Shown here piece by piece: positions 22,301 to 35,259 of a stretch of DNA of 64,000 nt. Location: positions 4,530,001 through 4,594,000 of the forward strand of contig BSYQ01000007.1 of the NCBI GenBank assembly GCA_030272585.1. Reading direction: 5' to 3'. Position numbers and translations under genes: made by a program. Every line of letters begins with the position of its first letter. Position 1 is the first letter of the stretch. The stretch is from Bryopsis sp. KO-2023 (taxonomy: Eukaryota; Chlorophyta; Ulvophyceae; Bryopsidales; Bryopsidaceae). The notes beneath the pieces were generated by a model that worked only from the letters and a program-made list of their open reading frames with translations, was not told where the DNA came from and searched no databases.

Positions 22301-24984
22301 GATGGGCGGAGTGCAATACTTGCAAGAGGTGGGGAAGGGGCCTCTAATATATTGAAAAAAAAAAGCCAGAAGCCCCCTGGAGGGTCAGAATCACACTTCC
22401 AGTTCTACACATGCACAGTCATTCTTTCTATCTGAACCACCAAACTTTTTAAAAGGGGAAAAAAAGGACCGCGGGTGTTTTTGGAGAGCAGCTGGGTTTC
22501 GTTTCTCATTTTGAATATTTGCTTGAAATGCAGACGTCCAGTCAAGTGAAAGCTCTCCGAAGGACCACTGATGAAATTTTAACCAAGATTGAGGGGGAAC
22601 TGGATGCCGAAGCCCTCGAAGATGCCAATCACAGGGAAAAATACGGAAGTCAGTGGAGGCCCCAGCCATCCTCTGAGCTGAATGGACATTTCAGGCAACT
22701 CATTGCCAACTACAGGTGACCCTACTTTGAGTTGCACGCTTAATGAGTAACAATGGACACACGAAGAAGAGTGAGGTTAATTGAACAGAATAGAGAAATC
22801 CCTCTTGGGCGTGGCTGGACTTTCATATTTCTTGAGTTTTCTTTAGAGTGGCTTCTTTGGAGCCATCAATATCCAGAGTGAGTATTATTTTTTACGTGGA
22901 GTTCACCTGTGTCGATATATATTTTGTAGAGGCAATTTAGAGTCTGCGGGGAAGAGCGATGGCGTGGTTGAAGAGAAATTTAACGAAAACCTGAGTGCAC
23001 TCCACAACCTGACGCGCGAGATTGTGGGGTCGCAGCTGCCAAAACTCGAGGCACCCATCATCAATATGGGGTCCGCGGAACCAGCCGTCGTCATTGCTAA
23101 CATTCGAAGTGAGTGCACCACACTGTTTATTTGTGAACAAGTCCGAAAACAGCATTAGTGTTGGCCTTGATCTTTGTAGCTCTGCTGTCGATTGAATCAA
23201 TATAACACCAGGTAGAACACCATGATTTGCCCCTGCCACTCTTACCCTACCCGTCAAGGGTTTTCTTGATTCCTGCTGTTACCAATTAAAAGTCCATGTG
23301 CGTCTGTTTTCTTTGTTGCGGGTTAAGCCTTGTGCGATTTTTTTGAATTACCCATTTGCAGAAGCTCTGGATCAAATGAACGCGATGTCCGTGGAGAGGG
23401 CGGCCTTGGAGGACGCTTTGAAAGACAAAAAGCAAAAGGACAATTTGTTGCCAAAGCTGATGTCGAGCGGGGCGTCCAACCACGAAGACTTGTTCAAAAC
23501 ATCCCTCGCAGCATACGATGGACTGAAAGAGGAGATTAAACAGAACCTGGTCAATCATGAGGAGCTTTTGACGTACATGGGGCAAGCCGTCAGAACGTTC
23601 AGGGAAACTTTCAATGTGGAAGAGTGGCGTGTCAAGATTAACATGTACTCTAGGGAAGTCAAGGATAAGGTGGGTTGGAATTTGCATGCCCACTCTGCAT
23701 GATGTGCAATACGGCTCACAACTTTGGAAAGTTCCAAAACAACTGTTTTCTGGTACAATCCCTGCCGATTTCCCTTTTTTTTAATTCTTCAAGGTTCTTG
23801 TTTTGGCGACGTTTCAGGTCAAAGTGATGTACGAAGTGCGGGATAACCTAGGGGAGGGAATTCGATTTTACATGTCGCTCCAGGATGCTGTCTCGACATT
23901 GAAACAGCAGGTGTCCGATTTTGCAATGACACGGAGAATACAAAGCAACGACAATATGGAGGTGAGCCATCCCAAAAATTCCTCCAGAAACACATATATA
24001 TATATATATATATGAGACTGTCAGCTCTTCCTGTGGAGGTTCTTTCACATGCTTCTGAATGTCTCGTTTGATGTGGGGGGGAACGATAGTTGCTGAGTTT
24101 CGAGGGATTCTTTTCGTGTGTTTTTTTGAGTGCCGGTGTCTGTCTTTCTGCAGAGACTCAATAGGCCCAGAGGTGGAGGTCCTTTGGGGGCTGTAGCTGG
24201 CGCAATTGGGGTGTGTTTCTGGTCATCCCCTTGTTGGCGTTGAAAGTTCGCCAAGATACACCCGAGTTCTGAGATTCCCATGATTGTCATGTAGGGCATC
24301 AGTCGCCGGTTGTTCCCAGGTCAGCCAGAGCAGTCATCGCAGCCCAACACACCCCAGCAACCTCCTCCCCTGGAGCAGCCTCAGCACTTTCATCCTGCCC
24401 AGCCAAGTGGGCTAGCTGCAACTCCATCATGGGAAATGCAGCAGGCGTCATTTCGAAGTGATGAGGGAAGCCAACCAGCTCCCCCTCAGTCACCTGTCCC
24501 TCATGCACCTCCAGCAGCGCCCCAGCCACAGTATGCCCCTCCTCCACCAGCTGCTGCTCAGCACCAGATGCCCCCTCCTCCAACTCCGTATGGACATCAG
24601 CCTCAGCCCCAGCCCCAGCCCCCCGCCCCACCCAATCCAAACCCATCAGCACCTCAAGCACAACATCAGCAGCCACCGTCATTCCAGTACCAACAAACTT
24701 GGGGAGATCATCAGCAGCACCAGCAACCTCCTGTGCCGAGCTACTACCAGCAGCCTCCCCAGCAGCAGTACCAGCAGCAACCATACCAGCATCAGCCAGG
24801 ATATGGGCACCCTCAGCAACAGCAGCAAGGGTATCCTCCTCCTCAACCTCAACAAGGGTACCCTCCCCCCCTGCACGGATATGCCCAGCAGCCACCACCT
24901 CCGGGTCTTTATGGAAATCAAGCTCCACAGTCTCAAGCAGGGCTTTATGGGAATCCCCCCGCATCGTACCACCCACCCCAGTAG
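19362..24984 (+). CDS. ALIX: ALIX-type BRO1-domain protein (ESCRT adaptor)
   Basis: Fourteen exons: 19362-19579, 19809-20049, 20326-20370, 20539-20763, 21062-21134, 21391-21542, 21732-21877, 22103-22328, 22534-22715, 22930-23108, 23362-23669, 23818-23961, 24154-24210 and 24295-24984; about 961 residues, phases closing throughout. The BRO1 domain covers exons 1-7 (HFEKAAVAFNIAAI, LAQAQETAYCKA, LAKQASILYSEAL, DNQSVYLVKVPT). A coiled V-domain fills exons 8-12. The final exon is a Pro/Gln/Tyr-rich tail of about 225 residues ending LYGNPPASYHPPQ. ALIX links ESCRT-I and ESCRT-III in sorting of ubiquitinated cargo at multivesicular bodies; in plants it also acts in vacuole biogenesis and ABA-receptor turnover. 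The order of domains and total length match plant ALIX. It is divergently transcribed from the WD40 gene. Confidence 0.93.
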
Positions 24985-27900
24985 CAGTGATGGAGGGGAA
25001 ACAAAGAATTTTGTACATGTACTTGGTAGTTTTGTGGGTGTCAGGAAAGGGTGGGTAGAGGGTGAGGCGTGACGAGTTTTGCATGATATCTTTGTAACAA
25101 GATAGTGGATTGTTATTTAGTTCTTGGGGAGGTGTGTTTTAAATCTTTTTCGAGACTGCTGAATTGTGCAGGTTTGATGAGCCATCCACTTTATGCAATG
25201 CACATGCATTTGATCAATTGTTTTGTTTACAGAAGAGTTGCACTAAGCAGAGCAAAGGAATAATTACACAAGACCCATTCACGACGTTTCCTACATGCAC
25301 ACCAGCAAGAACACCCTGGCGTTCGCATTATTCACAGCCAGATCAACACTACGACGAAGGCCCGACACCTTATTCAAAACGCGAGGGAAAAACTATGTCT
25401 GATCGAGAAAGGATTGGGCAAAGTTGCTGCGGCTTCGGCACACGCCGCCCCACCCGCCCCGCTCACTCTTCTCACAGAGACACGAAAAAATAACGAAACA
25501 CACACATATCAATCCACACACACCCAGGATGACTCACTATGGACCCAATGCAAAAAAAAAAAAGCCCAAAGAAAAACAGCCAGCCCATCCATGTTTTGAG
25601 AATATCAATGTCTGTTAAATCAATTCATCCCATCTCACCGACCGAGGATTCTAACAAACTGGATTCATGTTTTTATTGGTGAAGCATGCATCCATTTGAT
25701 CCGCACAGATCTGTACAGATAGAACCCCCCACAACCCCCTCACCCCACTTTCCCCGTGCTATTTTACGTAGGAGTTTCCAGTTCCTCCCTGCCAAGACTT
25801 TTTTTTTCTTTTTTCTCTTTGTCTTTTTATGAATTTACAACTTTAAAAATGCATCTTCGGTACTGGATCCCTCTTCATTCAGAACTCATTTTTTTGTTCT
25901 TTTTTCCCTCTTTTTTTTTTTTTTTGATGTGAAAATCCACTCCCATGATTAAAGGGTGCCTTCTCTACTTCAAATACAAAACACGAATTAAAAAAAAAAA
26001 CGAAAAAAAAACATATCTGCATGTCGAGTGCATATGTAAAGATGCACACGGACAAGTCCTTTTTTTTTCTTCTTTATCCTTTTTTTTTGGAATTATTTTG
26101 GCAGTCCCAGGAGCTATCCGGTCTATTCTGCAATTTTTTTTTTCCTCTCTGTGAAAAGAAAAACGACTAAGAATTCTATCGTGTAAGGTGGCTTGCTATT
26201 ACCGGGATTCCTACTTTTTTTTCTTAGTTGTTGTCGTTTTCTCTTTTTTTTTCCCTACCAATATTTCTCTATCTCTCTTTTATATCCTTCTGTTCTTTTT
26301 TTTTTCTCTGAATGAAAATATAAAATGTCTGAGAATCGGCTAACCCCCCCCCCCTTTTCTTTCCCTGTTGGCAATTGGAGAGAGACTTAACAAATATGTT
26401 AGTAAATGTTTTTTTGTCAACCCGACTTCCATCATTGTAAGCTCTGTTCAATTTTTCTTTTTATCTTTTTTTTTAATCCCTAACCTTTGGTTCTACCGTT
26501 TGGACTTTTTTTTTCTTCCCGTTTCTTATTTAGGGTATCTCTTCTTCTTTAGAGATGCAACATCCCTCCTAAAAATATGTTCTCTCATAAATTTATGTCT
26601 CTTTTTTTTTGTTCTCCTTTTTATCTTCTGTAAGGGAACAATATATGGAAGGAACATACAAAGAAATGCAGTTGAATGATCACAAAAAAAAAACAAGCAA
26701 CTATGGCATGCAAAAAACGCACGAATTAAAAAGAAAAAAGCGCCGAAACAAAACAAAACCACCCATCAAAATAACAAAAAAAAAAAAAATCCAAAACAAA
26801 AATTTTTTCTTTTTCTTTTTTCCCCTCTTTTTTTTTTTTTTTTTTCTTTAAACCCCTCTTCCAATATGCTTTTTATTTTTTTCCTCGTTTATTCATTCAA
26901 TGCCAAAAAATAGGCGAAAAATTAAAAAAAAAAAAACCAAAACCAGCAAAATGAGAAACCGACCTCTTCCGAAAACAAAAAAAAGAAGCTGTGGAGGCGA
27001 TGCTGCACGGAGAAGATCAAGAGCGGGTGGTGGGGGAAAATCGATAGGTCGATGACACCACAAACCACCCAAACTCACTTCAGTTCTCTCCCTCTTTTAA
27101 TACATAAAACCGAGTGCTTCCTTCCTCACACCACCAACCTTTCCCCCAAAAATTTTTCGACATCCCCCATCGCTCGAAACCTCTCTCATCCTCCGCCGCC
27201 AGAAAAAGCCAAGAAAACGAAATCCCAATCAACACTGCGAAACTCCCTGGCAATACATTCAACCCGCACACGCTCCCTCAAGGTCGCTACTCCCATAATG
27301 CCTCTCTCCAATAGAAAAGGAAAAAAAAAAAAAAAAACTCAACCCTTGTTGGCTATCCTCTTTCTTTCTCTTTCTTTCTCTTTCTTTCTTTCTTTCTTTC
27401 ATTTTTTTTTTTTGGTTTTGAGAAATGCTCCTCCCAAAAAAAAAGAGCCTGTTCTCATAAAACGATCGCCACTCCCCCCCCCCCCCCCCCGTTGGAAATA
27501 AAACCTCAACCCCCAATAGATGGGCAACTGATTTAACAACTATTCGTTTTTTTTTTCTTCTTCTTCTTCTTCTTTTTACCTTGTTTCTTTCCATTGGGAT
27601 CACGAGAGAAGGCAACAAATCTTTCAACAAAAAAAAACATACACTCTGCTAAAAACACACCCTGCATATAGCCCAGCCGTTCTTTGTTTTGTTTAGTTTG
27701 TTCCAACGAGGTTTTTTTCCCCCCCATCAGGCATCGTGACCTTCCTTTTCTTTGTTTCGTTTCACCAAACCATTGTTCTTTTTTTTCTTTTTTTTTTTTT
27801 TTTAATCCCCTCCTTCCGGAAGAGAGCCGTGCATCGCGAACTGTAATGAATGTGCGTGCACCAACTCTCCTTACAATTAGAAAAAAAAAAAATCAAAAAA

Positions 27901-30900
27901 ACCCATAAAGATTGAAAAAAAAAAGTGTATATATATATATATAAATATCTCTGCTTTATATATAGCCATGTGAGGATTCGAGAAGTATAACTTTTCCCCT
28001 TATTCCCAGATTATTGCAAAAACGTCCGCCCAAGAAAAAAGAGCTCCGAGGAGCACACCCCTCTTCCCCTCCCCCCCCCCAAAAAAAAACCCACCAAAGT
28101 GTTTTTTGTTTTATCCTTTGTTTTTCTTCCTTTTTTTTCCCTGATACACCAGGCATGTCGAAAGAAAAGTAGCCAAAAAAAAACCCTTTTCCTTTTTTTT
28201 TCTTCCCCATTTAAGTATCAACTCTGGTGTCCCCCCTGGTTTCCCAACAGCCGTTTTTTAAACGACGAAGAAAAGGCCATTTTGAACCGGGGATAAAAAA
28301 AACAACATTTTTTTGATTGTTCCCCAAAGGGATGGGATGTTGCATACAACAAATCTCTAAAAAAAAACAAAAAAAACCCTCAGAAAAATCATAATCCTGC
28401 CACCATATAAACGTTTTGTTTGATTTTGTCTCCTTTTTTTTCCCTTCCGTCTCTTCCTTACCAATTTCCCCCCTTCCCTACTTTTGTGGTTTTCTTTTCT
28501 TTCTTTTTGGCTCCGACCCTCTAGTTTCTTTTTTGCTTGTTTTTGCTGTGTTCTCAAACCAACAACAGCACCTCTTGCAAGGCGACGTTGAAACATATAT
28601 TACCCATACAAACAGCCAGGAAAAAAAAGCCAACAAAAAAAAGCCAAAAAAGATGAACCAAAAATACGAAAAAGAGAAACTCCACTGCCACCGATTCCCT
28701 AACGAGTAATAATCTTCTTTTCAAAAAAAAATAAAAAAGAACGGATATATAAAAAGAGAAAAAAAAAAGAAAGATACAAGGGAAAAATAAACACACATAA
28801 GAACGGCCAATTGAAAAGAAAAAAAAAGCGCTACACACACACACACGAACATCCACAAAAAAAAAACACACGGTCGCATAGCAGACGCTCAAGTTTCCCC
28901 AAATGTGTATTTCTGCATCATTAACTTATTATTTTCTTCTTTTTTTTTTGCTTTGTTTAAAGATTTGGTCTACCAAAAATCTACTGCACTTATTTTCTTT
29001 TGACCTTTTTTTTCTTTGTTTGAACGGGCCTCTCGACCCGGCCTCGGGAAATGTTTTTCAAATTACCCCATCCACCCCCCCTTTTCACCCCACCCTTTTC
29101 CTGTGTATTTTTACCCTTTCCCTCTTTACATAACCACCCATTACCCCTCCCCCCCCCCCCCCGCCCGCCCCTACATCATTTGCAGGGCCCAACAATAGAT
29201 TTAACCCCTCATTTCCCTCCCATAAATGTTTAAAAAAAAACAACCTCCCTTCCCCTCCCTTTCTTTTCTCCTTTCAACTTTTGAAAATGAGCTCCTTTTG
29301 CATATCTAAAATCTGCGTGATTAAGTACCACCTCAATGCTGACGATCAATACACCCGCCACATTAAATGAATCTTCAGTTCCCCTCCCCCCAAAACGTCA
29401 CTTGGGCCAGCCACAATGCAAGGATCACAAAAAAAAAAAAAAAAGAAAGAAAGAAAGAAAGAAGAAAAGAGAGATACCCATAAAATCCAAAGCAATTAAT
29501 CAACCCCCCACCCCCACCCCCAATATGTGCCCTTCCCCCCCCCCTTCTTTCTTTTCCTTTCCAAGCACCCTGCAAAATAAGGTTGGCCTCATGGACCCAT
29601 CTCCTAATGCAAATCTGCTGAAAAATCCCCAAAATCAAACGCAACAGCTTGTAATGATACAAGGCTGGGGTAAGAGATGGGTCCCCACCCACTTTAATAT
29701 TTTCTGATTTTCCTTGTGCCGTTTTTTTTTTTTTTTTTGCTTCTTCACAACCCTTTGCCAGCAGCTTGCTTTGAGGATGGTACCACTTCCATTTTCCATT
29801 TTTGACTCCTGAATTCTTTCCTTCTTTTTTTTTTTAAACCTTTTCTTTGAGTGTCAACCCCCCTCCCCCCCATTTTCATCTTCATCGACGAATGTTTTTT
29901 CCTCCTCTGTTTTCATGTATCTATATAATTATATATCTGTATACATAAGTATATAGATCTCTTATCAATGCTCCTTTCAATCTGATACTCACATTTCAAC
30001 AAAACCCACCCATCAAAACCAACGCCACATGATATCGTTGCAATAAAAACGGCCCGGACTCCAAATATATAGATGTTTATATATCTGTTGTTTCTCTATC
30101 TTTTGTTTTTCTTTCCGAACGGTTTCGCCAATGCTTTTTTTTTCCCCCCTCTCTCTTTCTTTCTTTCCTTCAATACACCTCGATCGACCCTTTCCCCATT
30201 CGCCGTTTTTCACTCCATCAAAAACCCCGCTTTCCCCCAAAAAAAAGAAAGGCCAGTTTTTTGCAAACATTTCTTTCCCTTTCAATGAATTTTTTTTTTT
30301 TTTTTTGTTCTCCAAAAAGAAAATCAAATTGCCAAGCCTCTCTTTCTCAATCCCGACCAGCACTCCCTCATTCGAAAAGCGATTGACACCCACCATCCAT
30401 TTTTTTTTCTTTCTTTCCTTTTATCTTTTTGCACCATTTTTTTTTTCTGTACCATCCGGGCCCCCTCCTAAGTTTTCTTTTTTTTTCTTTTTTTTCTCCC
30501 CTTCGCTGCTTCCTTTCCGGTCGTGTTAGAATATGTCACGTCACGTCATGCGTCTCTTTTTTGTTTTGCGTTTTTTTTTTTTATACTCGAAGGCCATCCC
30601 AAGACAAGATAATCCCCCAACTCAAGATCCTCCCCCTTCTCCCCCAAAAAAACGAAGTGTCATATATTCTACCAGTCCCGAAAGCATGTGCAAAAAAACA
30701 TTAGGTGGCGTTCAAACGATTTTTTTCTTCCTTTTTTTACCCAAATCATCCAAACAACTTTGCGCAAGTGGCCATTGAGACTCACAGCAAAACACTCGGC
30801 CCCAAGTTCTCGGTCCCCCCCATGATAACCGATACAAAAAAAAGAGAAAAAAAAACAAAGTTAGTTAGTACATGACTTGACCATTATTCGAATCTCCATG

Positions 30901-31288
30901 TTTTTTTTTCTTTTTCCTTTTCCTTTCCTTTTTTTTTCCCTATTTTTCATCGTCTCCTATCGTAAGTTTAAAAAAAAAAAAACACCCAATCAAGAATCGG
31001 GCCTCCGTTACTTTTTTTTTCTCTCCATTTTACTTCTTTTTGTCGTAAATTCGCGTCCCTCCTTGAGAAAGGATGTCCACGAGCAGCACATCATCCCCTT
31101 TAATTCGCCACCCTCCTTTTTCTTTCCTTTTCGGATTTTGATCTTCCTCCATCATGTTTCTTTGTTTACCTTTTTTTTTTTGCGTCTTTTTTTTGATCCT
31201 TTCATCCCTGGGATATATATATTTGTTTCTTTGCTGTTTTCTAAAAAAAAAAAAAAGGCTTGAATTAAAAGGGGAGCACATCTAAAAG
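24985..31288. other. ~6.3-kb gene-free, pyrimidine-rich region
   Basis: After the ALIX 3' flank the plus strand is strongly T/C-rich. It has very many T8-T20 runs, poly-C runs up to 18 and a TTTC microsatellite at about 27357-27400. No spliced gene, RNA gene, terminal inverted repeat or LTR pair is seen. The strand bias means the minus strand is A/G-rich, like the tails behind the three family genes, but no copy of the structured module is found here. Long open frames are homopolymer artefacts. Confidence 0.6.
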
Positions 31289-34200
31289 TCAGCATACCAC
31301 CATCCTAATGGCAATTTCCACCATGGACATGACGGTCGCCCAAACAACAAGCGAGAAGATTGTTTTTGTCACAACGCTCGAAAACTCATATCTAAACTCC
31401 GACAGAGGCTTCTTCTTCGATATTGCTCTATTCTGGGCAGTCATTCGCCTAGTACCACCACCCTCCCTCAGCTTCGTCCACCGTAGTGAATCTTTTTCGG
31501 TCGACTCCGTTTCGGTGGGAACGCTCTCAAACGAAAGCGGCCTTCTGCACACTGCACCAATGACAAAATCGTTTGCAGGTTGTGTCACGACTTCCACTGT
31601 CACGGGAAAAACTTTGTTTGAATCGCTGCTAACAGTCGTCGGTTGGTTTTGGTTTGATTTCGGTCCGGACTGTCGAACGGCTGCCTCGCAAGGCAACACA
31701 CATCTTTGCTTGAAGGGGATCCTCGAGCTGGGGACGGGATCCCGTTTCACTACTCCCAGACCACTGGGGATAATATTCTGAACACCTGTCCTTTCAATTG
31801 CATTTTCATCATTATCGCTGTTGTGGTGGCAGTCATAGATATCCAGGTCATCTGCTGTGGGATGGGGGAGGGTGGCAATCAGTCTGGGGGACCCACCGTC
31901 CAGCAACTTTTCTCCTTCATTGACACGATTTCTCAACACACCAACATTGCATGCCGATACTTTGACGATGGCGTTTCGCACAATGCTCAGGCAATGCTCC
32001 CGGACCAGCGCAGCCACGCTCGCCGGGCATAATTTTGCCGAGACGTCCGATGGGGTCATACCCTGGATCGTCTTGACATCAAACCATGCCTTCGCATTGT
32101 TCGGATTTTCGCCTGGAAAACAGCGTCACACAGAAACCTGTCAGATATCGAACTCTGGAGTTGCAACACAAAGGGGAAGAAAACATGCATACGAATGCAT
32201 AGTAGATTTTGCATCAGGATGACAGTCACTCACCGATCAAAAATCTTGACATCACTCCTCGGTCATTTAAGCATGCACTGATGTGCAGTGGAGTGACGCC
32301 TCCAAAACTCATGTCAGTGACTTGGCATTGCACACCATATCGAGTTGACCAGCTCTGCACCAAGCGTACCTGCATAAACACCCCAGCCCAAAAAATCACA
32401 TATTTGACACCCGCCATCATGGATACGGAGACAGCAACAAGGTCCCAACTCACCATATCAAGTCTACCAGACTTCACAGCAAGGTGCAAGAGGCCAAAAC
32501 CATCAACTCTTTGCATCCCAACATTATTACTGAGCGCATCTGCCGACTGCGAACCCAAGATCGACACGGGCAACAGAAACTCCGCCACAGCTTTCCAACC
32601 CTTCTCGCAAGCAAATCCCAGCAGACGGTGGGACACCGAGATTATGGCTTGCATTTCTTCGCAACTGTACTCCCTGAGCATTTCCTCCCCGCAGCTTTCA
32701 CTCTTCTCGGAGCCATACTTCGACAAAACCCACTGACGGAACTCCACTACCATCCCCATATCCAGGATGAAGCCGTGTACGGAAGACTCTGCATCCCCAC
32801 CACCATCAAAGTTTGAATGAATTATCAGCTTGCACAAATATACTGAGGGCACTCAGATTTGAGTTTATTGAGGGGATTGTACTGACTTGATATGGACACC
32901 AAGGGTGGCTCTCCTACCAGGAAGACCTTCCTCCTCGAGCTGTCGGATCTCGGCAACAACATCTTTATCATCGACGGCCAGAACCGGCTATTCCACAGCA
33001 CAGCACAAATCAGAAAAAAACCGGGGGTGGAAGTTGGAGAAAAGTGAAAAACCTCTCTGTTTTGTGGTGCATGCTTTTGTTCGAGGCTAGTGCTCCTTTC
33101 ATGCAATCGAATATGGTATCTCCGTTGCAGTTTACGGGCGACTGATTCTGTTATCCTGAACCTCTTGGTATTGTCGATTTGGACAGCATGTGTTTTTCTT
33201 TTTTTTTTTTTTGGACCCTCAAATCATCAGCTTCTGGTTCAAAAGAGGCAGCTCACCACGACGCCACTTGTTAAGATATTCTGGTGTGCTGCTTCGATGC
33301 GAATCACACCACAGGGGCACTTGTCAGTGAGAACGCAGTCCACCTTCTCTTGAGAAATATCATCCGATGCATCATAATCAACCTCAGTAGGGAGATATCG
33401 ACCTGGCCCCCAAGAATCCAAATTCCATCAGTTAGGTCGAGGTCTTTTTTCGCACACACACCAACCTCCTCTTGTTTCTTTTTGGCAATTCGGGGAAACA
33501 TTGAGCTTACCTTGCACGCGGCAATGAATTATGTCTTGAAGGCCAGAAATGTGTTTTCCAGTCAATGAGAATTTCTCCCCAGCTTCGTTAAGAATGCACA
33601 GAGGTCGAGCGCGCTCAGCCGTTGGAAATATTTCTGGATCGGAAACTCGATCCAGACTTTGAATCACCTTGCCCTCGTTCACGATAGCCACAGCATCTCC
33701 CAATTGAACCTAGATTTTTGAACACACCCCCAGTAAGGCCGCAAAAAAACACAAAAAATCCATACGACAGCCTTTCCTGCCCTTTTTGTGTTCATGTTTT
33801 CTTGTTTTTCTCCGGGGTAAAGTTGATCCACGGGGGTTACTCTGTAGTTGTAGTTGTTGCGGAAAAAAAAGAGAGCCTGGACCAAATTGGGTTAAGAAAA
33901 TCTTACCAGGAAATGGCGAGACTTCCAAAAATTCCCGCTCTCAGTGTTCACAAGTTGCTTCACAACGTCCTCGATGGCCAAAATTTCCTGGGCATGGTGC
34001 CTCACGTCAAGAGTGAGCTGCACACACCCCGGCCTCATAAATCCCTCAGGCACCAGGCCCCCACGGACCGCATTCAGCAGCTCACGTCTGAGAGCGCCTG
34101 GCAAATTTGCTGGAGTACAGTTGAACACCTTGACCGACAAAGATGTCAGCTTCAGGAGACTGTCATACAGAGCCGCCGTCCCACCCTCATCGAACATGTC

Positions 34201-35259
34201 AGATTCTGGATGCCTGCGTTCTGCGAGGCCCATGCGATCCACGTCCCCACCCCGAAGTTGCGCCAAGACATTGGTGAACTGGGGCTCTGCATTGTGAACG
34301 TCATGTGTCTGCTGTCCCAACATGCCATGGCTGGGGAGAGCCCCCCCGGATGGAGGCAACATAGGAATCGGCTCGAGAACCGGCCGTCCAGGCAGGACTT
34401 CGCTGGAAGGGAAGAGAACTTGGTTCGCTTGCATTGATGATGAAGACTGGCTTTCATGCCTAACAGGACCTTGCATAACCTGCCACAGATCACGAGCTTC
34501 CGCACTCTGAGAAAAGTTTCGGAAGACTTGAGCGATGGGGTCGCCCTCTTCGCCGCTTCGGACGTCCCCCCTGGGGTCCACTTGCATGGTGTCGCTACCC
34601 TCCATTGCCGACGGAGATTGGCTTTGATCGATGTCCCCAGTGTCGTAAAAGATCTGCTCCAACTGCATCAGAGCTTCCTGATTGCTCCCATCCACGGATC
34701 GAGGCTCCTGGGAGGGAACCACCGATACGCTTGGGAAGATCGGGTCAACCATAGCCTCCGAGGGCTGAAACACGTCCTCCATTTCGTACTGAGACATCTC
34801 CACTTCGTACTGGGAGTCGCCTGAATCGGGGCCCTTGGACTCCTCCTTCGCCAATGTGCTGGGGGCGATGCTGGATGCCCGTCTATTGAGACTGCTTTTC
34901 CTCCTGCGAGCATTGTGCCTCTCCAATCGAGCCCGGCATGATCGTTTCACCCCATCAAACTCTGACAGCACATGGAATCTTCCACACTGCTGGCAAAACC
35001 TTTGCTGCACCGCATCCTTGATGATTGAGCTGACTTTGAGATGGTACTCGCAGATTTTGTACCGCTGGTGATATTCCTTAAGGCCAGTCAAGTCAGCCCC
35101 ACAACCCTCAACCTGGCAGACGACAGGGCCTCGCTGTCCCCTGCCACGAGAAGGCGCGGAGCGTTTTGCAGGTTCGGCTTCCATCTTAAAGGGGTCCCAG
35201 CGCCAATCCTGCAGATTCCAGTTCGTAGTTTCCTCGCTAGGCAGCAAGAGATTGTCCAT
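31289..35259 (-). CDS. SBP-box transcription factor with ankyrin repeats and C-terminal TM segment
   Basis: Seven exons: 33907-35259, 33511-33709, 33257-33402, 32918-32987, 32454-32788, 32234-32369 and 31289-32112; about 1020 residues. The start is the ATG at 35259, followed by the NWNLQDWRWDPF motif common in large SPL proteins. The SBP zinc domain lies near residues 45-125 (CQVEGC, YKICEYH, QQRFCQQCGRFH, KRSCRARLERHNARRRK), including the overlapping nuclear-localisation signal. Ankyrin-like repeats follow in exons 5-7 (DGFGLLHLAVKSGRLDM, GGVTPLHISACLNDRGV, GMTPSDVSAKL). A hydrophobic segment (TIFSLVVWATVMSMV) sits just before the stop. This is the architecture of Arabidopsis SPL1/12/14 and of Chlamydomonas CRR1, which bind GTAC-core sites. 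The SBP box is uninterrupted, whereas land-plant SBP boxes usually carry a conserved intron. Confidence 0.93.

Noticed and set aside
24001-24014. CRISPR-like or regulatory repeat
   Set aside because: It is a simple TA microsatellite in an ALIX intron. Similar TA tracts occur near 7247, 8826, 15820 and 15980. No CRISPR arrays are seen anywhere in the window.
27357-27400. Possible structured repeat
   Set aside because: It is a TTTC microsatellite in pyrimidine-rich DNA, with no inverted partner or unit longer than 6 bp.
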